Assembly (NCBI GenBank): GCA_947488325.1
Contig: CANKYZ010000001.1
Span: 744,001 to 808,000, forward strand
Direction: 5' to 3'
Origin: an uncultured Erythrobacter sp.
GTDB taxonomy: Bacteria > Pseudomonadota > Alphaproteobacteria > Sphingomonadales > Sphingomonadaceae
Length of the DNA stretch: 64,000 nucleotides
The notes below the pieces were generated by a model. The model did no database searches, was not told where the DNA came from, and saw only the letters and a program-made list of their open reading frames with translations. The position numbers were made by a program, and so were the translations under genes. Positions 25,801 through 34,888 of this stretch are shown here, piece by piece. Position 1 is the first letter of the stretch. Every line of letters begins with the position of its first letter.

Positions 25801-26603
25801 CGCGCCGCAGCTTCCCTACGAAAGCGGTCGTGGGCAAAGAGACGCTGCGCGGAAGGCGCGAGGATGCTGTCGGCCTCCTCGTCGAGCGCCTTGCCACTTT
25901 CGCCTGCCTCGGAAACCGACCGAGCACTGAAGAGCACCGGATCGAATTCGGTTCGATCAGGTGTAAGTGTCTTCAGCTTGAGCGAAAGACTGGATGCGTA
26001 ATGGACCCTGAGGTCTTTCAGATAGGCTTCGCTCTCGATCGGAAGCTGGGGATCTTCCGGCCATTGTTCTCTCAAACGTGCAAGCGCCTCGAAACGCTCT
26101 GATCGCTCGAGTGCCCGGGTAAGCGGCTCGGCGGCCTCATGGAGTGACCAGAGGGGTTCTGGAATGCGGCGTGGTCCGCTCTCGGTCAGAAGCAGCGCAC
26201 CTCGCGGCTTGGCGCGAACGGGTTGTCCGCCGGGGCGGACCCATCGTACCGCGAGCCTGAACTCATCCTGGTCGATCCGGTTCTGCGCGCGCAAATCGAG
26301 TGCCAGCGGCGTTGGCGGCGGCAGGCCCAGAAGGGCTGCCGTGTTCGCATTGAGCGAGGCCACGGCGCGCGGGGTAAGCCTCAGATCGGCATCCGTTAGC
26401 TGGGCTCCTGGTGCTGTCTCGTCCTCCTGAGCGAACTCAGACAGCAGCGATGCAATCGCTCCTGATGTGTCCGGGCGAGTAGCGGACCAGTCTGCAGAGG
26501 GGAACTGTTTGTCACCTTGCTCGAGCGACACGACAAGCTCGTCGCCATCCTCACGCCATACGAAACGCGCCTGCTCACTCTTGCGAAAGGGGTTCTTAAA
26601 CAA
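22845..26603 (-). CDS. zorD: Zorya type I ZorD: SNF2-family helicase/nuclease
   Basis: A 1252-residue SNF2/Swi2-type ATPase, last gene of the Zorya operon. Walker A is LADDMGLGKTIQ at about 527, the DEAH-box equivalent is IIYDEIQKLKNPGS at about 650, followed by GMTGTPVENRLQDLWSIMD. The second lobe has SPRAGGVGLTLTAANHVIHL and DRVFRIGQTRDV. A Ser/Glu-rich linker (about 1005-1080, TEEAPREEN, TEETESKQE) precedes a C-terminal domain of about 170 residues. In Zorya I, ZorC and ZorD are the cytosolic effectors recruited after the ZorAB membrane motor senses phage entry, and ZorD degrades DNA. The start is a TTG at 26603 with GGAGA 8 nt upstream, overlapping the zorC stop by 8 nt. Confidence 0.88.
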   Translation of the reverse strand: MFKNPFRKSEQARFVWREDGDELVVSLEQGDKQFPSADWSATRPDTSGAIASLLSEFAQEDETAPGAQLTDADLRLTPRAVASLNANTAALLGLPPPTPLALDLRAQNRIDQDEFRLAVRWVRPGGQPVRAKPRGALLLTESGPRRIPEPLWSLHEAAEPLTRALERSERFEALARLREQWPEDPQLPIESEAYLKDLRVHYASSLSLKLKTLTPDRTEFDPVLFSARSVSEAGESGKALDEEADSILAPSAQRLFAHDRFRREAAARPVYVLQNGEYLFIDPDLRPALDVVRKVQDAPEEQRRSFILNPRKVMREVLGDEQAEAIDLENLFIDTEQFSERVAGVDVWRAPVLPWIVLSQKNNWIPERFGLRIGEDYFALPAKNVEQVTLRIEIAADAGKPDADVEGLLEPAEEDGPAPPARIPVNDQSRAALASFAPFAQLGDQSPEAEHHGDVDAWDAATQGKLFLVVHDNFEEVDYAPLGVTETVEEEALPPIDPPDLLQSTLKSHQKEGLTWLGNSALAGRPGALLADDMGLGKTIQAIAFMAWLQEEARASRRPRAPFLIVAPTGLLGTWRTEIEKHLRDPQLGLLVPAFGSNLKLLRDEDSFGSRDIETGKASLDAANWRDAGVVLTTYETLRDYHFSFARTRFGLIIYDEIQKLKNPGSQVTRAAKALNAEFTLGMTGTPVENRLQDLWSIMDVVAPGFLGASRDFEKRHPTDNPDALARLKSQLTDPIKGRPPYMLRRLKGEVLDGMPTKTVHAIRMDMPPAQASAYRDLVIRAAAAGAAGTLGKGGMLTTLANMRGVSLHPLDPRQAPDDLDAYARDSARLAQTLTILENIATANEKALIFLEDLAMQERLAGLIADRFDLARRPTRINGTVPGPKRQALVEAFQAHPGTFDVMILSPRAGGVGLTLTAANHVIHLSRWWNPAVEDQATDRVFRIGQTRDVHVYLPMAVHPDPDLAPSSFDLRLNALIERKRKLTRDLFFPPDASDGELGDLFREVSLEREVTEEAPREENLSGAPTADASASVSPLATEETESKQETVPTELEAATEAEGEPERGQSAVIELDQRSSERRTLSLPRPIADAQIRLWRRGPGEQRPTEEILALFNGLNIAKVTIRDPYALATYFARRSQIEFLQSLRSTAGTLESIMIEYAPEAEGDLDDARSRTQFGSDYATSFGGSAPRLALVRRSKRARDDDFHDRFIEVDVRHAGGAVKRHELTIGRGVEALYNEHRQCTVTYAPPGST

Positions 26604-28023
26604 CGCGCGGTCTCCACGATGCCTTTGGCGAATAGAAATTGCGTCCCTCGATTATCCGGGCGAGCGACTTCTGCCAGCTGAAGGTCTTGGGGGAGACATG
26701 GCTCTCCTGGATCGGCGCGCTGTACAGTTCGCCGGATCGATACCGGTCCTTGAAGAGCTGGGGTGCGCCTTTGTCGCCTCGCTTCCAGACCTGGTATTTG
26801 GCCGAGTGACTCCAGTCGACGATCGTGAAGTCGCCCATCTGGAGGATGAGGGCAGCGTGCTGCGGAGACTTGTCGCTCTGCTTACCGAAGGCGTTGAAGG
26901 ACTTGTCGCCGGTTTCGTGGGCTGTCTTTCGGGCCAGCCGCGCGCCTTCGTCGCCAAAGGCCACCCAGGCAGCATCGATACCGGGGGCCGAGCCATCGCT
27001 GAGCAGATAGGACATCCAGAATGCGCGGCGATATGCCCACATGAGTTTTGAGGCGCGGTCGGGCATGAGCCGATCGACGATATCGAGAAACTGGAGGACC
27101 GAGGCGCGAGTTAGCCAGCGCATGAGAACGGCGTAGGCGCCCGGTGCCCGGTCCATGACGGTGCGCCAGCGTTCTGGCTTGGCGCGCGGATCGCCGCCTC
27201 CGAAGCGCTCGAGCATATCGAGGAGGGCTGATTTGTGAGCTTCGCTTGGCTCCTCAATTTCCCAGGGCGTGAGGCTGGCTTCGACAAAATCAGGCCAGAC
27301 TCGCTGATAGCCGAAATCGCCGGTCTCGTTTCGTGCCCATTCGATCAGCGTTCGCTGGCCTGAAACCGCCTCCTGCCCCGTCATCCGCATAACGAGATGA
27401 CAGGCGAACCTGAAGGCTGCTTCGGCAAGACCGCCAAAACGGCGTCCTGCGGTGTCGAGACCGGATTCCTGCAAGACCCTGAAAGGATCCTCTCCGCTGG
27501 CAAGGACTCGGCGTGCAAGAACTTCAGGTGCTCGAGTGGGGTCGAGAAGGGAGAAGCTCGAGATCCTTTCAGGCCAGCTGTCGTTTTCGCGCCAAGGCCA
27601 CCTCAAGGCGAGGGCTTCGAGCCGGTTGGCGAGCGAGGCGAGAGTCGGGCTCTCGTTGTCGAAGCCATCGAGATAGGCATCGATGACTGCGAAGAATGCG
27701 GCGCGCCGCCGGTTGCGTTCGACCTCGCTCAGCAATCGATCGATGACTGCCTCATCTTCCGCAGGGGGATACGGGGGATGCAGCACTGCCTGGCACCCGT
27801 TCCGGAGATCTCTTCGAGACAAGGTTGCCGAGGAGGAATTGGTTGCCCATTGCGCGATACGTTGCTGCAGTTCCCCAACTTCTTCGATTTCGCCTGCGCC
27901 GGTGCTGCCGTTCTGTTCGATGCGCGCCACAGTGCGACGCAGTTCTTCGGGCTCGGTAGTGCCAACGCGCATTCGTGCGACGAGTAGCTTGGGGTCAACG
28001 ACAAGATTGGCAAGGTGGCTCAT
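26596..28023 (-). CDS. zorC: Zorya type I ZorC: EH-signature protein
   Basis: A 475-residue, mostly helical protein. Near residue 399 it has an EH-signature-type segment (FTIVDWSHSAKYQVWKRG), which defines ZorC. Most of the protein has no catalytic motif I can see. ZorC is a DNA-binding partner of ZorD in type I Zorya. Its start overlaps the zorB stop (ATGA), so translation is coupled. Length fits the family. Identification is secured by operon position between zorB and zorD. Confidence 0.85.
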   Translation of the reverse strand: MSHLANLVVDPKLLVARMRVGTTEPEELRRTVARIEQNGSTGAGEIEEVGELQQRIAQWATNSSSATLSRRDLRNGCQAVLHPPYPPAEDEAVIDRLLSEVERNRRRAAFFAVIDAYLDGFDNESPTLASLANRLEALALRWPWRENDSWPERISSFSLLDPTRAPEVLARRVLASGEDPFRVLQESGLDTAGRRFGGLAEAAFRFACHLVMRMTGQEAVSGQRTLIEWARNETGDFGYQRVWPDFVEASLTPWEIEEPSEAHKSALLDMLERFGGGDPRAKPERWRTVMDRAPGAYAVLMRWLTRASVLQFLDIVDRLMPDRASKLMWAYRRAFWMSYLLSDGSAPGIDAAWVAFGDEGARLARKTAHETGDKSFNAFGKQSDKSPQHAALILQMGDFTIVDWSHSAKYQVWKRGDKGAPQLFKDRYRSGELYSAPIQESHVSPKTFSWQKSLARIIEGRNFYSPKASWRPRVV

Positions 28024-28772
28024 TCGTCGGTCAGCCTGTCCTCAAGGGTTTGCCTCGCTTCGCCTGAGTCAGGTGCCATCATGATGAGGCGAAGGTCGAT
28101 CCGGCGGTTCTGTTGCTTGCTTGCCTCGTCGCTTCCCTGCGATCCTGGCACAGGACGCTGAGGTCCATATCCGCTCACGCTAAGAATAGGCTCGCAGCGC
28201 TCCTGTTTGGGAGCGCACAGACCGACAAGATCGGGTTCGAATTCCGCCAACGCACGAAAAGTGTTTGTCGCCCGAACCACCGAAAGGTCCCAGTTGTCGC
28301 GCAGCGCACCAGACCCACCGTAGCGGTCGCTATCGGTATGTCCCTCAATGTACACAGATTCGATCAAATGCTGGCTTTCCGGGCATGTCGCGCTTCGCGG
28401 GATCCCCTGACTGTAACAGGGGAGCACGTCACGGAGCGCGTCGGCAAGATAGCCGACATTGGTCCTGCCTTCCGGCTTGAGCTGGCTCTGGCCGCTGTCG
28501 AAGAGAATGGAATCGGGCAGGCGCAGAATTCCGTTCTCGCGATCGATGACAACCTCGACACCTCTTTCCTTGAGGGTTTCTTGGAGCTGCTCGAGAATCT
28601 CGGTGCGCGTCTGGTTTGCGCCGGTGAGCTCCTCGGTGACTTCCTGAAACTGGAGTGCGAAGTACATCAGGAGGATGATGAACACGAACACCAAGCCTAC
28701 CATGAGGTCGGTCATGGATACGAAGTAGTTTTCCTCTTCGACGGCGTGGTCGTGAGCTTCCTCGAAGATCAT
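28020..28772 (-). CDS. zorB: Zorya ZorB: MotB-like stator with OmpA-type peptidoglycan domain
   Basis: A 250-residue inner-membrane protein. A short cytosolic N-terminus leads to one transmembrane helix (LMVGLVFVFIILLMYFAL, about 23-40) with Asp22 at its cytosolic edge, in the place of the MotB proton-carrying Asp. A coiled segment follows, then an OmpA-like domain (VYIEGHTDSDRYGG, SVVRATNTFRAL) that binds peptidoglycan. With ZorA it forms a proton-driven 5:2 motor that senses envelope perturbation. Its start overlaps the zorA stop (ATGA). Confidence 0.9.
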   Translation of the reverse strand: MIFEEAHDHAVEEENYFVSMTDLMVGLVFVFIILLMYFALQFQEVTEELTGANQTRTEILEQLQETLKERGVEVVIDRENGILRLPDSILFDSGQSQLKPEGRTNVGYLADALRDVLPCYSQGIPRSATCPESQHLIESVYIEGHTDSDRYGGSGALRDNWDLSVVRATNTFRALAEFEPDLVGLCAPKQERCEPILSVSGYGPQRPVPGSQGSDEASKQQNRRIDLRLIMMAPDSGEARQTLEDRLTDE

Positions 28773-30736
28773 TCAGCGGCTTCCCGAATGGTCCGCGTTT
28801 CCTCGACGAAATCATCGAGGGACTCGGCATATTCCTCGATCTGCGTGAGCGTATTGCTCAGCCGGCTCACAGCGGCAGCCATTTCGCGATCGGTTTCCTG
28901 CGCGAACTTGCGGAACTGCGTCAGACTGTCGCCGAGTGTTTCTGCAAGCTTCTCGGTCGCCTTGGAAAGCGCCTGATCGACACCATCGAAGCGGGCGCGA
29001 TAATCGCTCCAGGCGGTTTCCGCTGATTGCTGGGTTGAGCGGATGGAGGCGGCAAGCGAGCGCATCTCGGTGAGCGCTGCCATTGCGGCCGCCCGATCAG
29101 CTTCAACGGTATCGGCAACGCGGCCTGCTGCCTGGCTAACGGAGCGCGCAGCTTCGGCAACCGGTCCTGCGGCACTGGCAAAGCCCTGCGCCGCATCGCT
29201 CATCGATGTCGCGACCGTTCTCGCGCTGTCAGTGACATTCCGCATGGCTTCTGCGGTCTGCGCAGCCTTCTCGCTGGACTGGCTGAAACCGACACTGGCG
29301 CGTTCGACCTGTTGTGCTGCCTCTCCCACTGCATCGCTGAGCTTTTTCGTGGTGTCCCGCAGCTCGCCGCTCGAGGCTTCGATAGCCTTGCGGAAGGTTT
29401 CTCCGCTTGCCTCGACACCGCTCTTGAGCGTCTTCTCCACTTCCTGCTGGATTGATCCGGCTGCTTCACTTCCTGCCGTCTGAAGCGTCGTCAGCATCGT
29501 AGTCAGCATGGTATTGGAGCGAGCCTGTGCATCCTCGATTCCTGCCAGGATGTCTGCAAGTGCCTTTTGTTGAGCGGCCTGCGCCGCATCGCTCTGTTCG
29601 GTGATCCGTGTACCCATGCCGTCGACCTGGCCTGCAAGCCGGTCGAAGGCCTCACGGATATCGGAGGCAGCCTTGGAGAAGTCTTCGCCTGCCAGGCGGA
29701 TTTGGTTGGCAGCGTCTGCGCCGCTGTTGCCAACCGTTTGTCCGATCGCATCGAGCTTGCCGCGAAGTTCTCCCAATGTCTCGCTTAGGCCGCGCAATTG
29801 CTCGCCGCTCACCTTTTCGATGGCTTCGCGAGCTCCTGCGCCAATGCCCTGCGTGACCGAGGTCATGTTGTCGTTGAGCTCGGTCAGCGAGGCGGCGACC
29901 GGAGCAATCGCCTGGGTGAACTGTGCGCCGATCCGTTCGGAGAGCTGCAAGGCAACGTCGGTGTTGAAGAACTTCAGCTGATCGCGTTGCTCGCGAAGGA
30001 CATCTAGCTGTTCGACGGCGAGCCTCTGCGGAGAGACATAAAGCAGCCCGCGCTCGAGCAACTCACAGATCAGATCAGTATCGCGGCGGATATTCTTGCT
30101 GAGATTGTATTCGGTGAAGCGCAGCCAGATCGAGGCGCCAAGACCTGCGACCGAGGTAAAGAACTTGGCGCCAGCGACGGTAAGCAGGTGCTCAAGTGAC
30201 AGTTTTGCAGCCGTGATGTCCTCACCCATGTTCTGCGCTGCCGTGTTGAGTGCGACGATCAGCCCGAGGAAGGTCAGGATAAGTCCAACGCCAACGAAGA
30301 TATTCGAGGCGAAATGCAGGACTGTCAGCTTTGGCGCAGCGCGGTTGAAGAACGCGCTTGGACGATTGGTATTGCGCACGGGCGAGGCGCTCTCGTCGAC
30401 CATGGATTCCTGAAATTCACGCCAGGCCTGGACGAGGTTATGAGCGCCTTCCTGCTCGGTCCCCATTGCGCCCGAGACCTCGATGTAGTTTTCGGCGAAG
30501 GCGCGCCTTTCGGCGTCTGGATCCCGATCAGTGCCCAGAACCGATTGCAATGCGTCGATCCGTTCCCGCGCAGCGGTAAGGTAGGGGACCACCCTCTTCT
30601 TGGCTCGCTGCCTGACGATAAAGGCGGCGGCGAACATGATCGGCAGCAGGACGAATGGTGCGACCCAGCGCTCCCCATAGACGAAGTCTAGGACGCTCAA
30701 GAAAGCGTCTAAGAATTGCTCAAGATATGCGCTCAT
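28769..30736 (-). CDS. zorA: Zorya ZorA: MotA/TolQ-like motor protein with long coiled-coil tail
   Basis: A 655-residue protein. Transmembrane segments lie at about 22-42 (APFVLLPIMFAAAFIV), about 150-175 (IFVGVGLILTFLGLIVAL) and about 190-215 (GAKFFTSVAGLGASIWL); the last two form the MotA/TolQ channel. From about 270 to the end it is an Ala/Gln/Glu-rich coiled coil with heptads and repeated AAQxAQ-type and TAEAMRxVxxSAR elements. In Zorya this tail projects far into the cytoplasm and passes the signal to ZorC/ZorD. The ATG at 30736 (MSAYLEQFLDAF) has GGGG before it; an earlier in-frame start at 30856 adds a non-conserved 40 residues. First gene of the zorABCD operon. Confidence 0.9.
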   Translation of the reverse strand: MSAYLEQFLDAFLSVLDFVYGERWVAPFVLLPIMFAAAFIVRQRAKKRVVPYLTAARERIDALQSVLGTDRDPDAERRAFAENYIEVSGAMGTEQEGAHNLVQAWREFQESMVDESASPVRNTNRPSAFFNRAAPKLTVLHFASNIFVGVGLILTFLGLIVALNTAAQNMGEDITAAKLSLEHLLTVAGAKFFTSVAGLGASIWLRFTEYNLSKNIRRDTDLICELLERGLLYVSPQRLAVEQLDVLREQRDQLKFFNTDVALQLSERIGAQFTQAIAPVAASLTELNDNMTSVTQGIGAGAREAIEKVSGEQLRGLSETLGELRGKLDAIGQTVGNSGADAANQIRLAGEDFSKAASDIREAFDRLAGQVDGMGTRITEQSDAAQAAQQKALADILAGIEDAQARSNTMLTTMLTTLQTAGSEAAGSIQQEVEKTLKSGVEASGETFRKAIEASSGELRDTTKKLSDAVGEAAQQVERASVGFSQSSEKAAQTAEAMRNVTDSARTVATSMSDAAQGFASAAGPVAEAARSVSQAAGRVADTVEADRAAAMAALTEMRSLAASIRSTQQSAETAWSDYRARFDGVDQALSKATEKLAETLGDSLTQFRKFAQETDREMAAAVSRLSNTLTQIEEYAESLDDFVEETRTIREAAE

Positions 30737-31051
30737 ATGCCCCCATAACGATTCGTACCTGTCGAAGAAGTCGATGATCTGTGGTTGCTTTCCCCGTTCA
30801 GCGGCATAACTGGCTTCGAATGGATGGGAATGGCAAGCATTGAATTGCTCGCACATCGCTCCAGCTCGCTAAGCTGATATCTTGATCGGCCAGCATTCTT
30901 GCCGCTTTGCTATCACGAAGGCCCAACTTGGTCGCAAACTGCGACAAGCTCGTTGATCGAAATGAGGGCTCTTAGCTTTGCACTAAATTTGCTTGGATCG
31001 TTTGCGAAATTTCAGCGTGACCTCTCCAACAGCTGATGGCAGTCAGTACAA
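30737..31051. promoter_or_regulatory. Divergent promoter region between Zorya and Shango operons
   Basis: A 315-bp gap between the zorA and sngA starts, which must hold promoters for both four-gene defence operons. I see no clear palindrome or regulator gene. No good -35/-10 pair stands out by eye. Low-complexity AT stretches occur at about 30960-31015. Confidence 0.45.
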
Positions 31052-33580
31052 ATGTCGATTGTCTGGAAAATCATCCGCATTATCGGGCTTTACGTCGTCT
31101 CTTTCTTCGTTTGCGCAATAATCGCGGCAATTGCTTTGGACGGTCTACCCGATGCGCTTGAAGCTTTGTTCGCGCTCCTCGCGCCGATTGCGTTTGTCTG
31201 GTGGTACGAAAAGCGTCGCGCGACCAAGATCTCAGAGCGGAACAACTTCACAGATAACCCTGTCTCGGTGGACAGCGAAGAACAACAACTGCGCCAACCC
31301 AACGCCTATCAGACATTGCAAAACAATGCCGAGCTTGTCCGGGTCGGACAGCGCTCGAGAGCCGAACTTGAAACAGCGGCAAATCGAATGGCAGTTGAAA
31401 AACTGGCGCGGCAAAGCCGGTCGAACCAGTTTCCTGATCAGCATTCGAAGACAGAAAGGCAGAACAGAATGCCGCCAGTAGGGTCGCGAGGCTGGGTACC
31501 AAAAGGGCAATCCGTCACTATCGCGGGTCGCACGATCGATGGGATGGTTTACGTCGGCAAGCCACCACGAATTGGCTCACCCAATTATGGCGAGAGCTGT
31601 CGAGCCTATATCGATCCCTCACTATCCGTCGCGCGGGTCGGTTCGGACAAGAATGGCGATCACATGTCGTACTGGCCGGGCTATTCGAGCATCCCAGCCG
31701 TTTGCAGAGCCACATATCTTGATTGGCTGGCGGGCGGTCGAGAAGACGGGACGATTAACCCTGGCTACATGTTCCTGTTTTTCTATGGTTTGGAGCGCCG
31801 GTTTTTGGTCGAACAGCCTTCCGACGACGAAAGGAGGGAAATTGTTACGGAAGTAGTACGTCTCAAATCCCTCTTTTCAGAGAACTATTCAGCTCAAAGG
31901 TATCTCGGCGAATTCGTCGATCTGGCACGCATCGCAGCAATGGGAAAAGTGTCGCTCGATGATCCGGCATTGAAACAAGCCATTCTTGAGAACCGCAGTT
32001 GGGATGTACCGTTCTCGCTGAAATTCGCGCTTGGCGGTATCATTGCTAACGGCAACGCTCTGGACGCTGAATGGATGCATTTGTGGCTCATGTGCCATCC
32101 TGAGCGCCGCATGCGTACTCCAGCAGAGCGCTGCGGTGAGGAATTCAAAGCGCTCTTCAAGTTGAAATTCGAGGCACTCTATCCCGACGGCCTGAAAGTT
32201 CGGACGCCTCGTAAACTCCTGAAAATGGAGTACCGCGCTGCGTCAAGCGAATTCAACTGTTCCGTAAGCCCAGCAACCGGAGACGGCGGCGATGTGGCGA
32301 TCCCCGACGTTACCGATTTGCGGTCGCCGGTGCAGAAGGCGCAGAAGATCGCAGATGAGGCTATGGATGAACTCGACAAGTTCAGCCGATATCTTGGACG
32401 AAATCCAGATGGCCGTGGGAGCATTGAAGCACAGGCGCTGCTACCTGCTGAGCTTTGGGGTCTGTTCCCGTCAGAAGAGTTGGAAGACCTCAAGGATTGG
32501 GCGCGCGAACAAGTAGCCGCAGGCGGGTTGGTCCCAGCACTTGATGTGATCTCGCGCCTAGAAGGAGAAACGCCGGAGAAGCTCGGCAAGCGGAACCTGA
32601 CTGGCGCAGCAGATGCACTCGCCCGGATTGGTTTCGGTATGGCTCCCGATCCAAGATTTTCACTGCGTGGACCGAAGATCGACGAACCAGTCGTGATCTT
32701 CGAACTGGGCGAGCCGGTCGAACGGCTTGAAGAGGTCTCCCCGGCCTATCGGACTGAATTGTTCGAACTAGCGCTGGCGACCTTTGTCGCACATGCCGAC
32801 AGCAAAATTGTGGAAGCCGAACGCAGAGCACTCCGTGAAAAGATCGACGCTGTTAGCGGCCTGACTGAGCTTGAAAGAATGCGTCTCCACGCCAACCTCG
32901 AATGGTATCTCGATGTTCCGCCAGACATGTCATGGCTGCGCAGCAAGCTGAAAGATGCGGACGCTGAGCATCATCTGGCCCTGCGCGCGGCAGTTGTCGC
33001 GATAGCCCACGCTGACAGAGTGATTCAATCTGAAGAAGTGGCTTGCATCGAGAAGATCTACAAGGCTCTCGGGATCGATGCTGGCCTCGTTTACGCCGAC
33101 CTCCATGCTGGTGACGTGCCAGACGGCCCGGTTCGCGTTAAGGCCGCTGAGGCGGAAGCACCGGGCGAACAAATACCAGATGAACCGAAAGCCAAAGCTG
33201 CTTCGCTCGATGCGGCGCGTATTGCCGCTATTCGCGATGACACCGAGCGCGTTTCAAGCGTTCTGGGCGAGATTTTCTCGACCGACGAAGACGTGAGCGA
33301 TGAGGTCATTGCAGCGCATACTCTTCCATCATCAATGGCTGGTCTCGATCCAAAGCACGCGATGCTTGTGGAGCAGATAATCCAGCGCGCACACTGGACC
33401 GACGACGAGTTTGACGAGATCGTCGGCAAGCAAGGCCTCATGCCATCTGGCGCGCTTGAGGTAGTCAACGAGTGGGCTTTCGATAAATTCGATGAAGCAT
33501 TGCTCGATGAATATGACGGATATGACGTATCGCCGGACATAGCCGATGCGTTGAGAGCCGAGATGGCGAAGGGGGATTAA
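31052..33580 (+). CDS. sngA: Shango SngA: membrane-anchored TerB-domain protein
   Basis: An 842-residue protein. Two N-terminal transmembrane helices (IIGLYVVSFFVCAIIAAIAL and ALEALFALLAPIAFVWWY) are followed by a TerB-N domain (about 150-400; MSYWPGYSSIPAVCRATYLD, GYMFLFFYGLERRFL). A TerB core with acidic metal-binding-type helices (FVAHADSKIVEAERRAL, IAHADRVIQSEEVACIEKIY) and a TerB-C region complete it. Shango is a three-gene anti-phage system of a TerB protein, an ATPase and a helicase; this gene, sngB and sngC match that order. The membrane anchor suggests sensing at the envelope. It lies 3 bp before sngB and is divergent from zorA. Confidence 0.85.
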   Translation: MSIVWKIIRIIGLYVVSFFVCAIIAAIALDGLPDALEALFALLAPIAFVWWYEKRRATKISERNNFTDNPVSVDSEEQQLRQPNAYQTLQNNAELVRVGQRSRAELETAANRMAVEKLARQSRSNQFPDQHSKTERQNRMPPVGSRGWVPKGQSVTIAGRTIDGMVYVGKPPRIGSPNYGESCRAYIDPSLSVARVGSDKNGDHMSYWPGYSSIPAVCRATYLDWLAGGREDGTINPGYMFLFFYGLERRFLVEQPSDDERREIVTEVVRLKSLFSENYSAQRYLGEFVDLARIAAMGKVSLDDPALKQAILENRSWDVPFSLKFALGGIIANGNALDAEWMHLWLMCHPERRMRTPAERCGEEFKALFKLKFEALYPDGLKVRTPRKLLKMEYRAASSEFNCSVSPATGDGGDVAIPDVTDLRSPVQKAQKIADEAMDELDKFSRYLGRNPDGRGSIEAQALLPAELWGLFPSEELEDLKDWAREQVAAGGLVPALDVISRLEGETPEKLGKRNLTGAADALARIGFGMAPDPRFSLRGPKIDEPVVIFELGEPVERLEEVSPAYRTELFELALATFVAHADSKIVEAERRALREKIDAVSGLTELERMRLHANLEWYLDVPPDMSWLRSKLKDADAEHHLALRAAVVAIAHADRVIQSEEVACIEKIYKALGIDAGLVYADLHAGDVPDGPVRVKAAEAEAPGEQIPDEPKAKAASLDAARIAAIRDDTERVSSVLGEIFSTDEDVSDEVIAAHTLPSSMAGLDPKHAMLVEQIIQRAHWTDDEFDEIVGKQGLMPSGALEVVNEWAFDKFDEALLDEYDGYDVSPDIADALRAEMAKGD

Positions 33581-33583
33581 TTC

Positions 33584-34888
33584 ATGTCGAGACTGAAACC
33601 GCGCGAACGCGATGCCATCGTTCAGGCGCTACGCGCCGGTGTTGTTCCCAAATTGGGGCTTCGGCACATCCAGGTCGGACGAGCGCGTGAGATCGAGGAA
33701 CTCGTCAAGGACATGGACCGGATCGCCGATGGCGGTTCAGCCATTCGTTTCATCATCGGCGAGTATGGCTCCGGCAAGACCTTCTTCATGAACCTGATCC
33801 GGCTTGTGGCGCTCGAAAAGGGACTGGTCGTCATGTTTGCCGACCTTGCCCCGGATCGACGCATCCACGCGACCGGCGGGCAAGCACGGGGCCTCTACGC
33901 GGAGATGGCGCGAAATCTTGCCACCCGGACCAAGCCAGATGGTGGTGCATTGTCGAATGTTGTCGAACGCTTTGTCAGCCAAGCCCAGCACGATGCCGAG
34001 GCGCAAGAACAATCGACAGATGACATCATTCGCCAGCGCCTTGCCCATTTCGAGGAGCTGACAGGAGGCTTCGACTTCGCGCAGGTGATCCGCCGGTATT
34101 GGGAGGGATATGAAACCGGCGATGAAGAACTGAAATCAGCAGCAATTCGATGGCTGCGCGGCGAATTCGCGACCAAGACCGATGCTCGCAAGGCTCTCGG
34201 TGTTCGCACCATCGTCAATGACGCCAGCGTCTACGACCACCTCAAACTGATGTCGGCATTTGTCTGTGAAGCGGGCTACAAGGGCCTGCTCGTTGGCCTT
34301 GACGAGATGGTCAACCTTTACAAGCTGACTTCATCGCAAGCCCGCAATGCCAACTATGAGCAAATCCTGCGCATCCTGAACGACGTTCTGCAGGGGAGCG
34401 CGGAGAACCTTGGGTTCCTCATGGGAGGAACGCCGGAATTCCTCATGAATACGCGGCGCGGCCTCTACAGCTATGAGGCCCTCCAATCTCGCCTCGCAGA
34501 GAACACCTTTGCGCGTGATGGACTGGTCGATCTTTCCGGACCGGTCATTCGACTAGCCAGCCTTACGCCTGAAGACCTTTTCGTGCTCTTGGCCAACATT
34601 CGCGCCGTCATGCAGGGCGATGAAGCAATCCTGCCCGACAACGCCTTGGAAGCGTTCATGGCACACTGTTCGGACAGGATCGGGGAAGCCTATTTCAGAA
34701 CCCCCCGGAACACGGTCACAGCTTTCGTGAATCTTCTGGCGGTGCTCGAACAAAACCCCGGCGTCGAATGGTCGGACCTCATCGAAGAACTCGACGTGGC
34801 GGAGGATTCTGGTGAAGACATGAGCGACGTGGATGAGAGCGTTGGCGCTGTTCCCGAGAGCGACGAGCTAGCCAGCTTCCGACTGTGA
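33584..34888 (+). CDS. sngB: Shango SngB: P-loop ATPase (DUF2791/BrxD-like)
   Basis: A 434-residue ATPase. Walker A is GEYGSGKTFF (59-68) and Walker B is LLVGLDEMVNLYKL near 245; the segment VGRAREIEELVKDMDRIADG before the P-loop is typical of the DUF2791 ATP-binding proteins also known from BREX (BrxD). The acidic tail (EDSGEDMSDVDESVG) is unconserved in appearance. In Shango the ATPase works with the helicase SngC. It follows sngA by 3 bp and its stop overlaps the sngC start (GTGA). Confidence 0.85.
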   Translation: MSRLKPRERDAIVQALRAGVVPKLGLRHIQVGRAREIEELVKDMDRIADGGSAIRFIIGEYGSGKTFFMNLIRLVALEKGLVVMFADLAPDRRIHATGGQARGLYAEMARNLATRTKPDGGALSNVVERFVSQAQHDAEAQEQSTDDIIRQRLAHFEELTGGFDFAQVIRRYWEGYETGDEELKSAAIRWLRGEFATKTDARKALGVRTIVNDASVYDHLKLMSAFVCEAGYKGLLVGLDEMVNLYKLTSSQARNANYEQILRILNDVLQGSAENLGFLMGGTPEFLMNTRRGLYSYEALQSRLAENTFARDGLVDLSGPVIRLASLTPEDLFVLLANIRAVMQGDEAILPDNALEAFMAHCSDRIGEAYFRTPRNTVTAFVNLLAVLEQNPGVEWSDLIEELDVAEDSGEDMSDVDESVGAVPESDELASFRL

